A stretch of 64,000 nucleotides of DNA from Tubiluchus corallicola (lineage: Eukaryota; Priapulida; Priapulimorpha; Priapulimorphida; Tubiluchidae). The first letter of the stretch is position 1; every line of letters begins with the position of its first letter. The notes under the pieces are model-generated. The model had not been told where the DNA came from. It saw only the letters and a program-made list of their open reading frames with translations, and made no database searches. The position numbers and the translations under genes are program-made. Positions 1 through 13,299 of the stretch are shown here, in pieces. Location of the stretch: the NCBI GenBank assembly GCA_030141605.1, contig JAQGDQ010000514.1:62001-126000 (forward strand), read 5' to 3'.

Positions 1-58
1 AATTTGTCTATTTTGAGATTTTTTTACTTGTAAATTTGTAGCATTAATGTTATTGTAG

Positions 59-3000
59 GTGAGGAGGCTCGGAATCCCCAACGTGCTATACCTATCAGTA
101 TATGTCTCGCACTTCTCTTTTGCTTTCTGGCATATTTCGGTATATCAGCTGTTCTCACGTTAATGGCACCATACTATGAACTGAGTGGTAATGCTCCTCT
201 GCCATTTGTCTTCGATAAAGTTGGGTGGACCGTTGCCAAATATGTTATCAGCGTCGGCGCAGTATGTGGTCTTTCTACAAGGTTTGTTAAATTTATTGTT
301 ATTGTTAATAATCTGCAAGTTTTCAAAAAGTGCTGTGCCTATATTTCTATAAACAATAAAAAATTGTGTTTGGTGTTTTATCGGGATTCAGTACAGCACT
401 GGAATAGTTTCACTATTTTATACTTGATTTTATGTGTCTTTTTTCTCCATATAGCTCTGGTATGTGGTTCTTTTTTTAAGTGAAACATTTATAATGCAAT
501 ATTCTGTTAGTTCCATTTTTAAAGTAAAGTATTTTCTATGAACTAAAAGCATTTGCCAACCAAACATTACCATATGTAAACTTCCGGATTACTGTTGTAT
601 GCTGGATTTTGCTATTCGGTTTTCATTATTCTATGAAATTGTACAAGCTGAACAATTTAACAAACAGTCCACTATTAAACGATTGCGCTTCATTGCAGTT
701 TGCTAGGATCCATGTTTCCAATGCCACGCGTAATCTACTCTATGGCAAACGATGGGCTTCTGTTCAAGTTTTTGGCAAGCATTAATCCTCGATTCAAAAC
801 CCCAATCATTGCCACAATTTCGTCTGGACTGTTAGCAGGTATGCAGCTGTGTTGTTGGGTTTGATAAAGATGTGTAACTCATTCCTCTGAAAACATGTCT
901 GAAGTAATGCAATATATTATAGTTTGTGTGCTTCGTAATAATTTCAGAAAAGGAACTGGTCAACATTTATTTATCTTTCCCTTTAGGCTTGATGACTACA
1001 TTTTTTGATCTAAAGGAACTTGTAGACATGATGTCAATTGGAACATTACTTGCTTATACACTTGTGTCGTGTTGCGTACTCATTTTGCGGTGAGTCTTAT
1101 TTTTATAAGTTACTACTTGCTGCATATGGATTGTGAAATAAATCTATCAGTTTTACCATTTTACCAATTAATAGTAATTTAAATATCATTTTTTAAAACT
1201 AATACACAAAGTGCTGTATTATTTGCTATACATTATTTACTATTATTTATTTAAAGGTAATGCTTGTAACATAAAGTTAAAATGGCAAGGGTGTATTAGC
1301 TTCACAATTCTTGGACATTTATAGAAGTTTGGATTATCTTTCTAAAATTTGCCAGTAACTTCAAGAATTCACCAAATTTTATTTTAAATAGAACATATGT
1401 ATAAGATTAAAGGCAGAATTGAGAACACCAGTAAACAAATAATTGATCTATGATCAGCAATCAGTAAATGAGAAAGAACTCTTAGTTATGGTCAAACTAG
1501 TAATTTTCCTAATTTTTCTGTTAATAAATTTGCAACCAAATTTTGAAAAGACAACTACAAACAGATACAGAACAAAAAGTCAGGATGGCGGCTCAGAAAA
1601 CACAACCATTCAACCAATTATGATCAAAAATCAGTAGCTGACAAAAAGTACCAGGATGTGTCAGATTGACACTAATGCCAAATGGTGTCTGTTAGCATCT
1701 GCTGACGAGTAAATCGTAGTAAATATAAAGCTGTGTGGATGACAGAATTAGTTCATGCTAATATGAACTAGAACAACTAATAAAATGTCTGCATTGAACA
1801 GTTTGAAAAACAGCACAGTACACCATTATTTGTAGGTGAAAGGCAAAAGAAGAGAAAAAGCAAAAGCATAAGAAACACAATTACTAATTAACCAGGGTGT
1901 ACAGCATAGGAAAAACACAAAAAATGAAAACATTGCTGATAACAGAGTAGTAAGATAACCATTTGTCCAGCGTAGAGATTGGCTTTCTAGCACGTTTCGC
2001 ATGCATTCAGAAGAATATATAGGTCCTACTAACAAATATCAAGAAGCATTAAAGGGCATCAGACAAAAATCTTAAATAATGTCAATGTTTAAAAGGCATC
2101 AAGTATTCTTTGTACCAACATGGTCATTTAATGAAGTTTGTCAATTAGTGTCAAACATGGATGAAGCAAAGATTATATGAGACTAATTATCATACTTACA
2201 TTTGAACATATTTTATAGAATTTAATTTTGTGATATGTTTAGCTGTTATTTGTTTAATTATGATAATTTACTGATTTACCTTTGTTTGTAGTAGTAGCAA
2301 TATGTACTAATATTTACAATTATAATGGTTCATTAAGTATAATTATTTAGATTTTATTATAAGTGTGTGATTGCTGTATTTATAACATTTGCAGGTATCG
2401 CTCTGAAGCAGTTGGACGGCGCGATGCACAAGGATTACCAACACAGCAATCACAGATTCCACTCAAAGCAGAAGAAAGCAATAGTAATTTTGAAAAGTGA
2501 GAAGAATCTTAATCTTTCTGTAACAATTTTTTTAGTGTCTCATGTTTCTTAGTATTTTTATGTTGTTTGCCTTCTGCAAAGTTAAGGTTTCTCCAACCAG
2601 AGGGTGGTAGGCCAAAGGGTGAATTTGATTTTAGAGGAAAAAACAGAGCAAAGTGTAGTGATGAACAGGCACTATTGATATTTTTTCTCAAAACAAAATA
2701 TGATAATAATAGAGCAAGAGAAAAAAAGCTGCTGACTGGAACTTCAAGAGAGTTGATATATTGTCCTCATTAGTTTTATTTATTATATTCTGTTTTGTTT
2801 TTTAAAAATCTATTCATTCTAAGTACATTTCTAGCATAGCTTATCGTAGGCATTATTTACCTTATCACATGCAATAAAATGTCAGTGCATTCTTGTTAAG
2901 TTCAGTTTACTTATTATTTACTTTGTTTTATGCTATTGAAACACAGTTTTAGTTGAGTTTTGCTTATAGTATGCATGCAATAAATGATTTTGTATAGATT

Positions 3001-6000
3001 AAACTTCAAAATTTTTCAAATTTGTCAGTGATGAGTGTTAACTCAGCGTTATTTATTATATAATCGTCAAAATTGAGCATTAATAATGTGTGAACTGAAT
3101 GTTAAAAACAGCACTTGAAAGAAATGTCTTTTCTTTTGTAAAAAAATGTTTTTGGTGTTTTGATAATTTCTTTTTTTATGTATTTGTACTGTCTTCCTGT
3201 AAGCAGGAAGTTCCAAGATTGGACACGGACTTTGTGTGCTTTATTTTGAATTAGAAGTGTTTGGAACTTGTTTTTTATAGAACCTTTTTCTGTTTTTTTC
3301 TGAAGATTATGATAATTATGTAATAACTGAAGTAATATCAAAATTAATTTCCATATCAAAGAGGAAGCCAACTCTGCAAAATGAAGCTGAGACGAAGCAA
3401 GGATTCTACTATTTAACAATTTGTTTCAAGGTTAATAAGCTTATTCATCAAGTTTAAAAAGTTATTTGTTTGTTTTTTGCTTATTTTAGGATGACGTTAG
3501 AAGCAACTGATGATCCAGGCATGAATTATTTACCAAGATCTAGTACTAAGACAAGCCGAATATACACGAAGCGGCAGATAGTTAGAGCTTTTTTCAAGCC
3601 TATGTCAGCTGAAGCCACCATTCTATCTTCAGACATAGTAATGTGGGCTGTTTTTGTATTATGTAAGTTGATAAAAGATGACGCAGTTTAGCTGTATACA
3701 TTTACCCATCATTTTTGCTGTTTAAAATTAAAGATTTAAGTTCCTGCCATAAGATGCCAACAAGTTTCAGCAATTGTTTGTAAAGATATGAATGCATGAT
3801 TTGCCAATTATTAGACGTTTTCATTCGTCCAATATTTTGTTTTTAGAATTCTATGTGAGTGAAATTGCAAGATTTGAATGATATAATACAGCACTTACAG
3901 TGATAGGCTCCTAAAAAAACTGATCAGCATGCACAGAGTATAATTGCCTGCTGATCTGTTGTTGTTCTGTTAGCTTTTACTGTGTATATATTATTTCTAC
4001 TAATACTGTGTATATTTGGACAGATACAACAAATTTTGTTAAGTTTCCTTATGTCTTTTAGTACGTTACTCAGAAAATAATGCTTTATGTTGAACATTTT
4101 TTAATTGGTGCTATGACTTAGGGGCCAACCACATATAGTGGTATCAAGTTTAGGGTAAGCAAGTTGCAGTGGATGCGATAACGCCATTATAATGCAAGGT
4201 ATGTAGGTGATTTAGTTGTGATATCGTTATCTGACTTCACGCTGACGATGTGTCTGACATCCATGTGGAACAACGATTTGCTAATTGTGGAGGAAAAATC
4301 TGCAGAATGAATCGATGAAAATGAGTTCAGTGAATTAGGGCTGCCACCGCCTCCACTGTCGATGCCAGCAGAATCCACTGATGGTTTCCCGTTAATTAAC
4401 ACAAGTGATGTTGTTGCCTGTCCTTGGGAGGAGGAGGAATAAAACGTGCAAAGAGCTACATCATTGTTATATCGATATCAACAGGGTCGCTCTACCACTA
4501 GCAAACTATGCAGTTGCCTACAGCATCAAATTTTTTTGGGGGGGGGTTGCCAAGTTCAGGGAGTAATTCTGTAATTTTTAAGTTTAGTATAAATAACAGC
4601 ATAATGCATGTGTATGTACATAAGTGCACAACACTAATTAAATGAGGCGAACAACTTGCATTCTTTTCCTGTCGAAATATGTGATTCACTGATGCTAGCA
4701 AGTGTCTTCTCACAGCAAAACACTTTCTGATTTTGTTTTATCTGGTTTCCTAAGATGACACCATTGCATGCAGACATTACTGGTGCGTTACCTTATTGTT
4801 CCCCGCAGTTTCTATGAAAGCTTATATAATGACCCTTCCATTAATAAAAAAATTGCTTGCAATAGCATTTATCTGACTATGGCAGATAAAACTATAAGAA
4901 TTGAAGTCTGTAGGATGGAATACAGGAAACGAAAGGTAAAAAAGCTAGCGAATCATAGAGCACAATGTAGGGTCATGGATCCAATTTCGAATTCAAGCAG
5001 TAATAAATTCAGTTTCTGCCTCAATCAGCACAAACCATAGACAATTATTTACACTTAACTAGTATACAATAATACATGTATAAGCGTAGCACACATGTAC
5101 TATTACACTTTATTATAATATTATATGAGAAAAAAAATCAATATTGAGAGTATGATGGGGACAGTTGGGGAAGGGCTTGACCATTGAGGAGAGGTGGCTA
5201 AAAATTTTTGCTTAGGGCATTAATCTACCTAGAGTCAACTCTGGATATCAGTATAAGGGTAGGTGTGAGACATATCAGAATGCCATTATAATGCAAGGTC
5301 TTCAGAATCGGTTGAAAATTTGATATCGTTGTATTAGGACGGTCTGTTAGCATCAAAAGAATTTCTGATCAAATTTTCACAGGTTTTTCCCCAACTATCT
5401 CACTAAGTCAGGCTCTTAATAGAAAACTAAAAAATGAATTTCTGTTGCTAATAAATTTAATTACCTTTCAGAATCAGAAAAAAATACTTTTTTCTCAAAC
5501 GTGCAGTGGAAGCACCTCTAGCAGTTTTATATAAGACTGTCAAAACTTTTAATATGTTCATATTCAGGAAAGAAAATAATCTCTTTTTATAATTACTTTT
5601 CTAACTCGTTTTCTAGTTTGTTTTTTTTGAAAATAAAGCATTCCATAGCAAAACAAAAATGTTTAGCAATTGCTACAGTGACTGCGGAGTCATCAAGCCT
5701 AATTTCCTGATGTGTGTAAATTTTCCTGGACACATCAGGAAATTGGGCTTGATGTCAGTGAGTTAAATGTGTCTGAAAATTGTCAGGGAAAATCTGCGTT
5801 TTGCAGTTCATTTCATTTCCGCCAGTTCTAGCACAATTAGAAGCATGATTTTTTTAGCATAATAAGAATTATGACTTTGATTACACTTGCGATAAATATA
5901 TAGAATTAAATTATAAAAACCTAAAAAATCGTTGAAAGCTGTCATTGAAATCACTGAAATCCCAAAATATAGTTTCAAAGCATAAAATTTTGTTTCATTT

Positions 6001-9000
6001 GTGGTATTAAAAAGTCCTAACTTGATATGTTTCATCACTATGTTGTAATATTGTATCATAGTTCTTTTTTATTGTAGCCTAAACGTCAATACAGACAGCT
6101 CTAATAATTGTTTAGTTTTTAGCTTTAATTTTTAGACTACAAAATGTTAATCGGCTTGCTGCCCCTCATTGTTGTACCATCATGAGATGGACAGGACTTA
6201 CCTCCCCTCCCCCAAATGATGGGGGAAGGGAAAATCACTTTCATAAGGTGGTCAATTTAACAGTCACATTTGCTGTGAGATGGACTGTGCTTCCATAAGA
6301 AATAGTTATATTTTCCTTGACATTGCAATATGTTACCCAAGTTTTCAGAAGGTTTTCATAGCATTCAGCAAATTGGTCAAGCTTATTTATTTGCTTATTG
6401 GTACATTAATTTCACTTGCAAGATATGCATAAATATTATCCGTGATTTTACAATCAAATCTCAGTAATATGAAATTCATATGGTGCACATTTTTTGTATT
6501 ATCAATTTCACACTGCCTAACAGAATAGACACATCCACTCCACTGCCTTGAACTTTTTTGTGTTCCCCAAGTTTGTAATAAGCTTACTTTTATGTTTAAT
6601 CAGTTCATTTTTTCTTCTTTATAGGTATATTGATCTTAGTACTCAGTATAACACTAAACGTAGCAATGACGTCTATACTAAATAAACATTTAGGTTCTAT
6701 TGCTATATTAACTGTATTCATCTTGATGACTGTTGTGACTTGCGTCATTATTTGGAGACAGCCACAAAGTGAAGAAAAGTGTGCATTCATGGTAAATTTA
6801 ATTATTCGAAATATTTTTTGTACAAAGTATTTGACAGTATCGAAGAGAAATACTTCATTGTTTTGCAAATCATTTTGAAATTGTTTTTGTTAGGACACAT
6901 TAGGTCTGAAAGAGTGGTTCTGACATGTCCTGGTCTTTTTCTCCCTTGAGTTCTAAAACAGCGGTTGTCACATACCTAAGTCATTTTTTTCCTTGAGTTT
7001 TAAAAAGTGGTTCTCACAAGCCTAGGTCACTTTTCTCGCTTGAGCTCTAAAATAGTGGTTCTCACGTGCCTAGGCCACTTTCCTTCCTTGGTTTCCTGCA
7101 ATTCCTGGTTTCCTTTATGCTTTCTCCATTTTGAATTGCTATCTAAGAATTTTTTTTTACCATTATATATTTACAGTGCTGAGTATTAAAATAATTTATG
7201 AAAACGATTCTTTTCTGCAATTAAAAGAAAAAAGAAGTACTTAATTTTAAGGATCATTTAATTCCCGATTGTATTGACAAATGGGTTAAAAGCAATTCGT
7301 GAAGTGCTGTCAAAAGGAAAGGAATGGTAATGAGGAAACTGTCCTAGGTTCGCTTGAATTTTTAAAGTAAAGTCCGATTCTTCGTCTAGAGTGTGGAAAA
7401 TATCCAAACTAGCCAGCAAGAGTGGAACTTTATCGAAAAAAGACATGCTTGTTTTTCAGTGTTTTCCTAGCCATAACACAAACGATTTCAGTAGTCAGCA
7501 ATTTGCAATAGCTAAAGCTGTCAAATGTCACCCTATAATCACCATATTATCAACACGAATATGTTTTTTAAATCTCATTTTTAAATCATTCACGAACCGA
7601 TTCAGTTTGAAGCAAGTGTTTGTTAACTTTTAATTTGTGTTCTTAATAAACTCCCTGACAGTTACGCATTGTGGTGTTTCACTTGTATATTTATATACAT
7701 ACGTAATAATAAATAATACTATCTATGTACATGTGAGTCCTGTTGTTATCTGCAACAAATCGAATATTAGATTTATATTTTGCAGGTGCCACTGGTTCCG
7801 CTCCTACCAGTTATTAGCGTTTTCATAAATTTATATTTGATGACACAGTTGTCTACAGGTACATGGATAAGATTTGCTGTATGGATGGCAGCAGGTTAGT
7901 CATTTAAATGTTTGTCTGATTAACCAAGGTAGTTTCTGGCAAAAACGTTTGTGTTGTTAAAATTCGACCATTTGTCATTTTTGTGACAGTGTGCAGTTTC
8001 TACCAGGCAGCTTTTTGAAATTAATTTTTGCTTTGTTTTCCTGTGGTGATTGAGGCTTTCTGTAACAGAAGTAGTGTCCTTATTCTTTTATTGGAGTTTT
8101 CTTAACCATAGGCAGTTACCATTCTGTGTAGTAGTAAACTGGTACACCTATTTTCTGCGAACATTTACTTGCTAACTACATTTTTATAATTTGAGTTTCA
8201 TAAAACCAAAACGAACCAGCAGAATGTAATCTTATCAAATACTATATATCTTTGATTGTACAGTTTCCCATAAGTCTCACTATTAGCTAAAATTGTTGTA
8301 ATTTGTGTTTTGGCCCAGTTTAAGAATCTGCTGTATGAGTTATAAATGATATACATACAAACTGTTGTTGGTAAATCTGTTTTTTTGGCAGAAACAATGG
8401 TCATTACATAGCATGTTGTCTGGTAGTAATGTGCACCTAAGCAACTGACACCCAAGTACTGGTCTTAGAACATTCATTTAGCATATCATTTACCGTGATT
8501 TTGAAGGCAGAATTGTTGTCTATACAGTGTATAAGATTTCAACCAGTGGTGGCTATTATTTAATGAATTGTAGTTGAAACAATTAGCAAAACTCACCCAC
8601 TATTCACCAGCCGCCATGCCCAGTCTAATGCACACCTATTAGTTTTAGTGACTATTGCAAGTCACCACAGCAACAAAATTTATCATGTTGTACATAGTTA
8701 TAAAGCCCTTTGAAATTCTGTATCTAGCCGTACAGAGAAGTTTCTGCTGAGGAAAAACACAAACATTAGTTTGAATTGTTAGTAGGGAAACAATCGTGAG
8801 AATGCAAAACCTATGTAAGATTGTAGTTTTTAATGTTGATAATTAAGTCGTGGAGTTTTCGTGCTGGGTATCAAAAAAGACAAGCCATGCAACCTGTTAA
8901 TTGCTAGTTAGTGTGTTCATTTATTGTTAATGTGTGGGTGTCCATTAAGTGTGCAAGATGTGACATTATACCAGAAAAGAGCACCAAAAATTGTATGGTC

Positions 9001-12000
9001 AATTGCTGTCGTACACTGCTATACTTAAAATTTTTTTTATGTACTCATGTTGACTGCCTAGAAGTTTTGTGTGGAAGAATTTTTCTTGTCAAGTGTGGTG
9101 TTTGCATAAACACATAGGCCTAATTGCGTACCAAATGTCACAAATAGCTAATGATTGTGAAAAGAACCTGAATTAACCACTAAACTTCTCTCTTCCTGGA
9201 CCTGCAAGTCAGGAGAGGGTTTTACTGTGTTAAATCATTAAATATCTTTAGCTTGTCAACTCATTATAAACTGCTCTTGAAAGGTTAATAGGTTTTTTGT
9301 TTGTGTTTCCAGTGTTCAACTCACAATTAATCAAATAGGTTTGAATGTCTCTGTAACTCTCACTACTCATAAGTGCTGTTTATACTTATGTGAAAAGTTC
9401 AAAGAGTTGAGTCGCTTGCTATTACTTTTGCAGGGATCTATTGCAGACACTACCATCGTATCACGTTGATCACACTCTCATACTGTTTTACATTAAAATT
9501 ATTATTTTCGTCAACAGTAATCTGACATTCATATACATTAATGTATAAAAGAAAATGGTATAGTTTCATAAGTAGTGGGTTATTATTAAACTAATATGTA
9601 AATAAATTGTACTCACATTTTTTTATATTTTAACTGGTTGATTTTGTCTTTTTAGATCAACTCTTTGAGTACATACAATGAGTTCATTCTAAAATCCATT
9701 GTCATTTCATTTATACAGAATTGGTTACTACTCTTCCCTACTCTGTTAATAAAAAAATTCAACTGTGGGAGAATAAATAAAAAAAGACTTCCATAAAAAA
9801 ATTTCACATTTATTCACTATTTTTAGAAAATGTCTTTTTAACATTTGTGTAAATATTTACCACGTTAATATTTTGTTACTTGAAAATTATGCCTAGTCTG
9901 CTAGGCATTTTTGAGATGCCATATAAATATGTGTAATTCAGGAAGAAAAAATGTTTAATAGAGCAATTTCCTAGCAAATTCATTTGAATTCTGTACTGCG
10001 ACTTGATATCATTAATAATTATAATAATAATTAATAAATTAACTGCTTATGTTCAGTAATCACTTTACTTAAGTCAGTCTGATGTCTTCTTGGTAACAGT
10101 TTAGCAGTTTTCATTAAATTTTTAATGATAACAATAGCAAACCATTGATGAAAACGATTTTCCAAACGTTTCACATAGCTGTGATCCATTTGCATTTAGC
10201 AAAGATCTACTAGAATTTTTGTGTGTAGAAAGATATGCCACCAGGTTAAAAAGTTACACTGAAGATATCAGTTGTTGCAGTTGAAATGCTTAGAAAATAA
10301 ATTTTAATACTATGACATCATTGAAATAACAGGAAAAATAGCAAGCAAGTCCTTAAATTATCACAAGAAATACTTCAAAGCATTTTTTGTCTAAAATCTA
10401 GATGTTTGAAATAATGTTTTTGACTGGAACCTTCAGTGTATTTTTTCATATGACTAATTTTTGTTCATATGTCTACTTTTTTGCAGGCTTTGCCATATAC
10501 TTTTTTTATGGCATCTGGCATAGTACTGAACGAGTGAAATATCCTGAGCAGTATCAAGAGCAATATGCTCCTGTAACAGATGAGCCAGATTTTACTGTAC
10601 CGCCAAATGAGTCAGGTACAAAACTTTAAATGCATTTTAGTTTGTTCCTAACAGATAGTAGTTAGGAAAAGAGGACTACTTTCTTTTTGTTGTTTACTTG
10701 TATTTTAGCAACACTATGAGAATGTAGATTACTCGGATGTGTTTGTAAGCCTGTTTTTAATACTAAACGAACTTTCGTTATTTAATCCAGCTGCTAGGTG
10801 TTTATCTATTGATGTTTTCTAAACACTGTCTGCATTACAAATGACTTGATCATTATTTTTTGGGTAACATGCAGTGTTATCTTATTATAATATGCTGAGG
10901 CGTCTTATTCTTTTTCAATCATGTAAGTGTCTTCTCTTATTTTTTATTTTTACTCTTTGAGTATTTAACTTATTTTACCTTTTCCATGATATGTTATTTT
11001 AAAGCTGGCGAAGGAATTCTCAAAACTGAAGAAAGTACAGGTGATGTCGTAGGTAAAAGTGCTACTATGTCTGAATTGCTTCACTTTACTTCAAGTTTAG
11101 TGTATTGAGAATCATTGGGAAACTAAAATGAGTGACAATACAGTACTTTCAATTTTTGAAAAAAGCTCATTTGCAATTTTGCATTCATGATGTTTTCAGT
11201 GAAGTGGGTGGCAGACATTAATGATTACAGATTTGTTGCTAAATAACAATTTTCATAAAATATGTATGCACACTGATAACTTTTAGGGTAGGCATATTTG
11301 ACCAGTCGTTCGGTTCAATGGTCCGGCCATTGAACTGATTAAATGCTTGCATGATCAAATTGTTGAATGTGTTTCTGTTCTCTGTAGAACGTTTGCAAGA
11401 TCAAGTCATTAATTTAACATATTTTTCACCTCTGTTGTGTCACTCAGGAACTCTGTGATCACTGTATCGCTTTATCACAATGTGAAGCAGTGTTGTTCTT
11501 TCACGCCATGCATGACGTACCGACAGTGTGCCGTGGAAAAAATTACCCGTATTTATTTTTGGCTTAATCGCATTTTCACGATGGAATGTCATGACGTCAC
11601 GACACTATGCTTGTATGCACTAGTCTTCATTCACAACAGTGCCTGTTGGACACTATGTTTTCGTTGTGATAAAGAGATGGATGCTGCATGTGGAATGCTT
11701 GCAGGATAAAGTTGTTAAAAATGTTTCTCCATCTCTGTGGAATGCATGAATTATGAAATCATTGAACTTATTGTATGCCCTATATTAAAGTAACTCTGAA
11801 TGGCAGTAATGGGAACAAAATTAAATAAATTGTCTTACAAGGAAGAATTTGAGAAAACTTCTCATTTAATTAACTAGTGTTCTTACTGTTATGTTACTAG
11901 TGATGTTATTGCCTTTTTTTCTTTTCTGTTTTTTCTGCACTGCATGTGAAACCTGAAAATATTTCATGGTGACAATATGCAATATTATTACAATATTATT

Positions 12001-13133
12001 ATATCATTACAATATCATGTTTGTGCTTTTATTTTGATTTCTTTCTACCAGAAGACAGTACAGAAGTACTATTAATATTGTCTGTGTAAACGTTCTCTTG
12101 TACAAATTAAAATATTATGGTATATGTGGCTTTACTTTTGAACTACTCGTACTCGCATAATCGGAACCAAATTTCTCAAATTAAAGATGCTTTCTCAGAT
12201 GCTATGCTGCAAGACTCCATACTTGGTACTCTTCTTTTCCTAATTTACATAAATGACTTACTCATCTATTGATTACATGCTGTAAATCACGGTTATGTGC
12301 AAAGTAAAACTCGTCGTGTCTTGTGTCTTATAGGAAAGAACTAGTCACTCAATATGTTGGGTTTATTTTACTGTTGTCACTTAAACTTAGAAAAATATAG
12401 CAAACAAATTTGCACAAAATTATCTGTAAAGCATAAATTTAAACTATACTACTGCTGAATAGAAATTTTTAGGCCATGGTGGTTGCCGCCATTCACTTGA
12501 AAGTTAAGACGTAACTGGGAGACTGCGTGGCTTTTCCTAAGTGCATCATGGTGCTCCGTAAGCGCACTGTTTAAACTAATTCAAACTTCTGCAGCTTATC
12601 TAATGTTCACACAAAAATATTACGAAATTAGCTATCTGGTTTTTTGTAAAAACTTATACTTTCGACGAAGATTGACAGTGCGCTACTTTCTCCAGGATGA
12701 ATGACGTCATTGGAAGAAGAATTGGCATTGAAAATCGGAGCGCCCAAGCATGAAGTGATCGCGACTTTAAAGTGATTTTATTAATTACATGAGGCACTTA
12801 TTGCAGTATAATTACCAAATCCTAACATTTTTTGCGAACATTGAAATAAGCCTTTAAGACAATAGTTTATTGCTATAATGAAAAATTTTTCATTTACTGA
12901 GGAACAAGTGGCAAATGTTTGTAGTCATTTTAAATAAAGCACCGTTAAATTGCGATTTATTGAACGAAGATTTATTTAACTAACTTTTTGGTCCTAGGAC
13001 ACAAATGTTCATTTAAATTTAAATTGTTGCAGGTGTGAATTTGCTTAGAGATGAAAGCAGCCTCAGTAATGATCAAATAAATGGCGTTACTGGCAAAGAA
13101 CTATACGAGATAGACACCGAAATGGATTTCTAG
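59..13133 (+). CDS. Cationic amino acid transporter, SLC7A1-3 (CAT) type, 3' part of gene
   Basis: Plasma-membrane permease of the APC superfamily that imports arginine, lysine and ornithine. Ten coding exons are visible: 59-281, 699-838, 987-1089, 2395-2496, 3490-3662, 6625-6791, 7786-7894, 10487-10615, 11005-11052 and 13033-13133 (stop TAG 13131). All junctions are GT-AG and the codon phase carries through each one. The reading includes [10 protein letters not shown], the block [19 protein letters not shown] split across exons 1-2, and the C-terminal blocks [13 protein letters not shown] and [11 protein letters not shown], all typical of the CAT subfamily; several hydrophobic segments are evident. 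The N-terminal transmembrane half is upstream of the window. Introns are 0.1-3 kb and contain no other gene I recognise, apart from an RT scrap in the last one. Exon chaining is by eye; subfamily assignment is firm, exact paralogue is not. Confidence 0.93.
11005..11052 (+). CDS. 48-nt in-frame microexon of the transporter C-terminal tail
   Basis: Bounded by an acceptor ending at 11004 and a donor GTAAAAG at 11053. It starts and ends in phase 1, as do the flanking exons 10487-10615 and 13033-13133, so it can be kept or skipped without breaking the frame. It encodes an acidic, hydrophilic stretch ([14 protein letters not shown]) in the cytosolic tail, where CAT family members vary. It could be a cassette exon. 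Confidence 0.6.
   Translation: MAKEFSKLKKVQVMS
12207..12263 (+). pseudogene. Reverse transcriptase fragment of a non-LTR retrotransposon
   Basis: Nineteen codons read [19 protein letters not shown], the conserved palm block of LINE reverse transcriptases just before the catalytic Asp motif. Nothing coding continues convincingly on either side, so this is a short dead relic in the last intron of the transporter gene. Clade cannot be assigned. Confidence 0.75.
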
Positions 13134-13285
13134 CAGCAACCTATAAAAAACCGATAATGTTTTTAAGAAAGCAAGGAATGAACGGGTCTTCCATCGTGCT
13201 TGCGTACTGTTAATTGATGACTTTATTCACAGAAAACTGTGAACTTGGTGCCGAGCAGTTGATGTGGCTTCGTAGTTGCTAGTTT

Positions 13286-13291
13286 AATAAA
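13286..13291 (+). terminator. Candidate polyadenylation signal AATAAA of the transporter gene
   Basis: AATAAA lies about 153 bases after the stop codon at 13131-13133. Another AATAAA-like site is near 14468, so the 3' UTR could be longer. Confidence 0.45.
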
Positions 13292-13299
13292 GCATATTT

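Noticed and set aside
163-483. 106-residue ORF as a separate gene
   Set aside because: Its first part is exon 59-281 of the transporter; the rest is intron.
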